Shown here piece after piece: positions 14,622-17,978 of a DNA stretch of 17,978 nt. The notes beneath the pieces were generated by a model. It saw nothing but the letters and a program-made list of their open reading frames with translations. It ran no database searches and was not told the DNA's origin. Every line of letters begins with the position of its first letter. Position 1 is the stretch's first letter. The position numbers and the translations under genes were made by a program. The stretch comes from DATDPY01 sp964395765 (GTDB taxonomy: Bacteria > Bacteroidota > Bacteroidia > Cytophagales > Cyclobacteriaceae). The stretch is taken from NCBI GenBank assembly GCA_964395765.1, contig CAYNCU010000072.1:1-17978 (forward strand), read 5' to 3'.

Positions 14622-15120
14622 AATTTTCAATTTTAAGTATTTTCTTTCTCAGGTTTTCTCTTGCCCTGAAGAGGGTAACCTTAACCAGGTTTTCATCAAT
14701 TCCCATGATCTCTCCTATATCATGATAGGAATGCCCTTCGATATCCCTCAGGAATACCGCTTGTTGTTGCCTTTGCGGTAGTTCCTTTATATACCTGTAA
14801 ATATTTTCCATTCTTTCATCAATGAGCAGTCTTCGTTCGTTGCTTTCTACCCCCACATCAGAGGCATTCGGGTCCAGCGGAATCTGCCTTTCTTTTTTAC
14901 GCTTTTTGAGTTTGTCAAAGGAAAGATTTCGCGCCATCGTGATGGACCATGCCTCAACATTCCGGATCGTATCCAGTTCATCTTTTTTTATCCAGAGTTT
15001 TAACATGATTTCCTGTACAACATCCTCTGCTTCCTGTTTATCATTTAACAGCATGCAGGCAAACCTGAACAGTTTGGCCCTTACCGGTAATACCTTCAGC
15101 TTAAATTCTTCAGCCTGCAT
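14611..15120 (-). CDS. ECF-type RNA polymerase sigma factor
   Basis: The 169 residues have the two-domain layout of ECF sigma factors. Region 2 is LFRFACMLLNDKQEAEDVVQEIMLKLW (17-43) with the VEAWSITMARNLSFDKLKKRK segment near 55-75. Region 4 is LPQRQQQAVFLRDIEGHSYHDIGEIMGI with the recognition helix through LVKVTLFRARENLRKKI (about 114-163). It directs RNA polymerase to its own promoters, probably including this operon. The next gene overlaps its 3' end and encodes an anti-sigma-like membrane protein. The ATG start at 15120 lies 115 bp from the divergent kinase start. Confidence 0.92.
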   Translation of the reverse strand: MQAEEFKLKVLPVRAKLFRFACMLLNDKQEAEDVVQEIMLKLWIKKDELDTIRNVEAWSITMARNLSFDKLKKRKKERQIPLDPNASDVGVESNERRLLIDERMENIYRYIKELPQRQQQAVFLRDIEGHSYHDIGEIMGIDENLVKVTLFRARENLRKKILKIENYGL

Positions 15121-15235
15121 TTTAGTGAGAAGACGACGGGTAAAGTGAAATGTTACAAAAAAAATATATTAAAGATTGAGAAAAAATTTTTAAATTTTCC
15201 CGGAAATATGTCAATTTCGGAGCTATCATTAAGTA
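15121..15235. promoter_or_regulatory. Divergent promoter region, sigma operon / hybrid kinase
   Basis: A 115-bp AT-rich gap separates two divergent starts and must hold promoters for both units. On the reverse strand a TTGACATAT motif lies near 15206-15214, with AT-rich sequence about 20 bases downstream. A full TAnnTTTG -7 element is not present, so I do not assign start sites. Confidence 0.4.
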
Positions 15236-16645
15236 ATGAATTATAATTCGCCCGATTTTGCCAAGGAACTCGTATTTAACAGTCTGCTCCTATTAGCCTG
15301 TTTTCTGGTTGTTATAGTTTTTTTGTTATGGAGGGCATACCAGGCTAAAAGACGTTCCAATATGATTCTGCATGTCAATAATAAGGAAATTGAGGAACAA
15401 AACAGGATGATAAGAAAGGCACAAGAGGAAATCCTGGTAAAAAATGCGGAGTTGATCAAAGCCAAAGAAAAAGCCGAAAGTGCCTCTGTCGCCAAGCAAA
15501 ATTTTTTATCGAACATGAGTCACGAGATCCGAACCCCGCTGAATGCAATCATCGGATTTTCGGATATCCTTCTGCAGGAAACCCCTAAAAAAGACCAGCT
15601 TGAATACCTGAAGGCAATAAGATTTTCCGGTGAAAACCTCCTTGTCCTGGTGAACGATATACTGGATATAACGAAAATAGAAGAAGGAAAAATCGTGATC
15701 GAAAAAATCGATTTTGACCTGAAGGAATTATTGCTTCGGATCTGCCAATTGCACAAGAGCAAAGCCAAGGAAAAGGGTCTCGATTTTAAGGTGGATATCG
15801 ATGAAAATTTACATTCATTAATTAACGGGGACCCGGTTCGCCTAACCCAGATATTGAACAATTTGTTAAGTAATGCCATTAAGTTTACGGAGTCAGGGAA
15901 TGTGGTTCTTAAGGTCAGACTGCTGGAAAAAAATGACGATACACAGAAAATTTCATTTCATGTAAGTGATACCGGCATTGGTATTTCTGAATCGCAGGCT
16001 TCGCGGATATTCGAGCGGTTCGAACAAGGCAATTCGGATACGACCCGAAAATTCGGTGGCTCGGGACTGGGCCTTACCATTACAAAACATTTGCTACAGT
16101 TACAGGGCAGTGAGATTTTTCTCGACAGCAGTGCGGATAAAGGTTCCCATTTTTATTTTGACATGACTTATCAATTAGGGGAAAATCCTCAATTATCGGA
16201 AAACCTGCTTATCCATGAATATTCCGGCGACGATTTTTTAAAGAATAAAAAGGTACTTCTTGTTGAAGACAATGAAATGAACCTGAAAGTTGCCAAACGA
16301 TTTTTACAAAAATGGAATATAGCAGTTGAGGAGGCCGTGAACGGGGAAGATGCCGTTAAAATGGCCAACCAAATAAAATTCGACCTGATAATCATGGACC
16401 TGCAAATGCCGGTGATGGATGGTTATGAAGCGGTAAACCGGATCAGGAACAACAATCAGAGTTTATCTTCCGCTACCCCGGTAATCGCACTTACGGCCGA
16501 TGTCATGAGTACGGATATGAATGCAACCATTTTTAACCGCGGCTTCAACGATTTTATAACCAAGCCATTCAACCCTTCGGAACTGAAAAGAAAAATCATT
16601 AAGATTCTGATTCCGAATGTTGATAATAAAAATAAAGAACATTAA
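15236..16645 (+). CDS. Hybrid sensor histidine kinase with C-terminal receiver
   Basis: Order of parts: one TM helix (about 13-33); a coiled coil (about 45-85); the HisKA domain with H96 in MSHEIRTPLN; HATPase_c with N box NLLSNAIKF (N213), DTGIG (245-249) and GGSGLGL (274-280); and a receiver domain with E344/D345, phospho-acceptor D388 in IIMDLQMPVMDG, T420 and K443. All catalytic residues are intact. Only about 12 residues precede the TM helix, so there is no periplasmic sensor or PAS domain. The signal is probably membrane-linked or comes from a partner protein. There is no DNA-binding output and no HPt domain, so phosphate must pass to an unlinked protein. It is divergent from the sigma operon. 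Confidence 0.93.
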   Translation: MNYNSPDFAKELVFNSLLLLACFLVVIVFLLWRAYQAKRRSNMILHVNNKEIEEQNRMIRKAQEEILVKNAELIKAKEKAESASVAKQNFLSNMSHEIRTPLNAIIGFSDILLQETPKKDQLEYLKAIRFSGENLLVLVNDILDITKIEEGKIVIEKIDFDLKELLLRICQLHKSKAKEKGLDFKVDIDENLHSLINGDPVRLTQILNNLLSNAIKFTESGNVVLKVRLLEKNDDTQKISFHVSDTGIGISESQASRIFERFEQGNSDTTRKFGGSGLGLTITKHLLQLQGSEIFLDSSADKGSHFYFDMTYQLGENPQLSENLLIHEYSGDDFLKNKKVLLVEDNEMNLKVAKRFLQKWNIAVEEAVNGEDAVKMANQIKFDLIIMDLQMPVMDGYEAVNRIRNNNQSLSSATPVIALTADVMSTDMNATIFNRGFNDFITKPFNPSELKRKIIKILIPNVDNKNKEH

Positions 16646-16675
16646 AAAATTCCGGTTTTCGAGAATTTTTATTCG
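16645..16675 (+). terminator. Probable terminator of the hybrid kinase gene
   Basis: AAAAATTC (16645-16652) and GAATTTTT (16663-16670) form an 8-bp perfect but AT-rich stem with a 10-base loop. It starts in the TAA stop and its 3' arm gives the T-run. It would also be partly usable from the opposite strand (bidirectional). Confidence 0.55.
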
Positions 16676-16713
16676 TAAATGGTGCGTGGCCAATAAAAAT
16701 TCATATTACTTGA

Positions 16714-16726
16714 CAGTTGACAACTG
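16714..16726. other. 13-bp palindrome CAGTTG-a-CAACTG
   Basis: This perfect 6-bp inverted repeat has a one-base centre. It lies about 90 bp beyond the beta-lactamase stop on its strand and past the kinase terminator. A one-base centre cannot form a hairpin loop well, so a protein-binding site is more likely than a terminator, but it may be chance. Confidence 0.3.
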
Positions 16727-16817
16727 GAAAGACGTGCCAATTGCCTACTACATTTTTCCACCATGCCTGGTTATAGTGATCAATTAATCCGCCCATTGAC
16801 CTCTATACAATGTATCC

Positions 16818-17702
16818 TTACCGGCTATAATAATCCCAGATGATTTTCGCTATGGCAGCAATAATATGTTCATTGGATTCATAACGCTCCATGGAATCCG
16901 ATACAAAAACGGCAACCGCTAACGCATGGTTCCCGGGTAATTGTATAATCCCTATATCATTAACCGCAGCTGTTAAGCCTTTCCCGTTGGTGCCTGAAAA
17001 ACCTGTCTTATGGGCAACCGTTGTACCTTCCGGAAGTAAGCCCTTTAATTGTTGTTTCCCGGTTTTGGTATTGACCATTAATTGCCACAATAATTCACGG
17101 CTGGAATCAGACAGAATGCTGTCCGAATAAAACTTTTTTAATAATTCAACGGCCGCAAAGGGAGTTATCCAGTTTTTGTATTGTTCTTCCCAGTCCCGAT
17201 GCATTTCGTTTTCCGTAGCCTTAATCGAAATATCGGTAATACCCAGACCCTGAATATACCGTTCTACGTTTACAGGCCCTCCGTCCAGGCGAAATAAAAT
17301 ATCACAGCCATTATTGTCGCTTTCAGAAACTGCATACTTTAATATTTCCTTTAAAGGTATTTCAACATTGCCCTCAGGGTATTGATCTTTCAGCGGGCTC
17401 CAGGTATCGGACCTTAGATCATCTTTGGATAGGTGAATCCGTTGATCGGTTTTCAATTCTTTATTATCCACCCGGTTAAGTATGGCAAGGGCAAGGGGAA
17501 ATTTAAAAACACTTTGCATCGGGTAGTGATGCGAATTTCCTATCGTTATCGTATCACCGTCCGACAAGTCATAGACTGCGACCCCTATTTGAGCTTTGAA
17601 TCCACAGATAGCAGAATCAATTTGATGACGTAAATCCTGGGGAAAGCCGGCAGCCGGTAAGAAGATGATAAAAGGAAATAATACGGATTTAATTAATTTC
17701 AT
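16818..17702 (-). CDS. Class A beta-lactamase, subclass A2
   Basis: The 294-residue precursor has a signal peptide (to about residue 22) and the full class A set. The nucleophile is S64 with K67 in the SVFK motif. SDN is at 128-130 and KTG at 232-234. The omega-loop ENEMHRDW places Glu164 at Ambler 166 and His168 at Ambler 170. The E-x-x-M-H pattern with a following QYKNWITP is the mark of subclass A2 (PER, VEB, CepA, CfxA group) rather than the TEM-type E-P-x-L-N. It hydrolyses beta-lactams by a serine acyl-enzyme in the periplasm; the spectrum cannot be read from sequence. No mobile element, integron site or regulator is adjacent, so a resident chromosomal gene is likely. Confidence 0.95.
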   Translation of the reverse strand: MKLIKSVLFPFIIFLPAAGFPQDLRHQIDSAICGFKAQIGVAVYDLSDGDTITIGNSHHYPMQSVFKFPLALAILNRVDNKELKTDQRIHLSKDDLRSDTWSPLKDQYPEGNVEIPLKEILKYAVSESDNNGCDILFRLDGGPVNVERYIQGLGITDISIKATENEMHRDWEEQYKNWITPFAAVELLKKFYSDSILSDSSRELLWQLMVNTKTGKQQLKGLLPEGTTVAHKTGFSGTNGKGLTAAVNDIGIIQLPGNHALAVAVFVSDSMERYESNEHIIAAIAKIIWDYYSR

Positions 17703-17902
17703 GAAAAGTAAACTGTTAAAAAATCAAAATATAATAAAAAAATAAAAGGGAATGGTAATAAAGGTCTAATTAATAGAAAATTTGCCGAATTGCATATTTT
17801 GTAATTTTTTATGATTTATTTTTGATTTTATAAATAAATAATCGAATTTCGTGTTCCTGATTTTTAAAAGAATATTATTTTACATATTCCGGAGTTGAAA
17901 AA
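17703..17902. other. AT-rich intergenic region
   Basis: This should contain the beta-lactamase promoter (reverse) and possibly a forward promoter for what follows. Near-matches to a -7 box (TATATTTTG on the reverse strand near 17730, and CATATTTTG on the forward strand near 17793) have one extra base between TA and TTTG and no TTG at proper spacing. No RNA gene is seen. Confidence 0.35.
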
Positions 17903-17971
17903 ATGTTAAGAATTAAAAATATAGTATCTCTTATTATTGTTATCGTGGTGATCTCTCTGTCCGACAGGTGA
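17903..17971 (+). CDS. Possible short hydrophobic peptide or broken gene start
   Basis: An ATG at 17903 after a gttgaaaaa leader opens a 22-codon frame (MLRIKNIVSLIIVIVVISLS, then DR and TGA). It looks like a signal peptide or a single TM segment. The frame two bases on reads L-C-P-T-G-E-K-G across the window end, which would turn it into a lipoprotein signal if there were a frameshift. It may be a real small membrane peptide, the start of a gene cut by a frame error, or chance. The window ends 7 bases later, so this cannot be settled here. Confidence 0.25.
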   Translation: MLRIKNIVSLIIVIVVISLSDR

Positions 17972-17978
17972 GAAAGGA

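Overview
The window looks like chromosomal DNA of a member of the Bacteroidota. The evidence is lineage-typical families: two DUF4252 proteins, a DUF5777-type outer-membrane barrel, SprB repeats, a PD40 propeller protein and a subclass A2 beta-lactamase. In addition, start regions lack Shine-Dalgarno sequences, signal peptides end in A-Q, and intergenic DNA is AT-rich. I see no rRNA, tRNA, CRISPR array, transposase or phage gene, so this is ordinary chromosome with one unusual metabolic operon.

Layout. (1) 1-2832: the 3' part of mnmA (tRNA 2-thiolation) converges on a metallophosphoesterase gene, and the two stop codons share one TTAA. A MazG/PRA-PH-type pyrophosphohydrolase lies upstream of the phosphoesterase. 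(2) 3208-4918: a forward pair, a two-TM membrane protein and a secreted PD40 (TolB-like) beta-propeller protein. (3) 4939-6835: two reverse-strand envelope genes, a lipoprotein joining two SprB repeats to a C-terminal CX4CH cytochrome-like module, and a DUF5777 beta-barrel. (4) 7360-12847: a reverse-strand run of BASS transporter (frameshifted), PlsC-like acyltransferase, PAPS-type sulfotransferase, class IV aminotransferase and class V (cysteine-desulfurase-fold) PLP enzyme. Most junctions overlap or nearly touch. (5) 12998-15120: a reverse-strand operon of ECF sigma factor, anti-sigma-like membrane protein and two DUF4252 proteins, closed by a clear intrinsic terminator at 12921-12955. (6) 15236-16645: a divergent hybrid histidine kinase. 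(7) 16818-17702: a class A beta-lactamase on the reverse strand. The last 276 bases are AT-rich and hold at most the start of another gene.

The best candidate for an undescribed system is region 4. A sulfotransferase and a branched-chain-type aminotransferase overlap by 23 bases, in the same order as the two halves of fused 'BCAT-like' proteins that I recall from plants. They sit with a second PLP enzyme that carries a cysteine at the SufS catalytic position, an acyltransferase and an organic-anion transporter. I infer an amino- and sulfur-containing metabolite or lipid pathway, but the product cannot be read from the sequence. The SprB-cytochrome/barrel pair and the sigma-DUF4252 operon, with an 8-bp tandem repeat between its two DUF4252 genes, are secondary points of interest.
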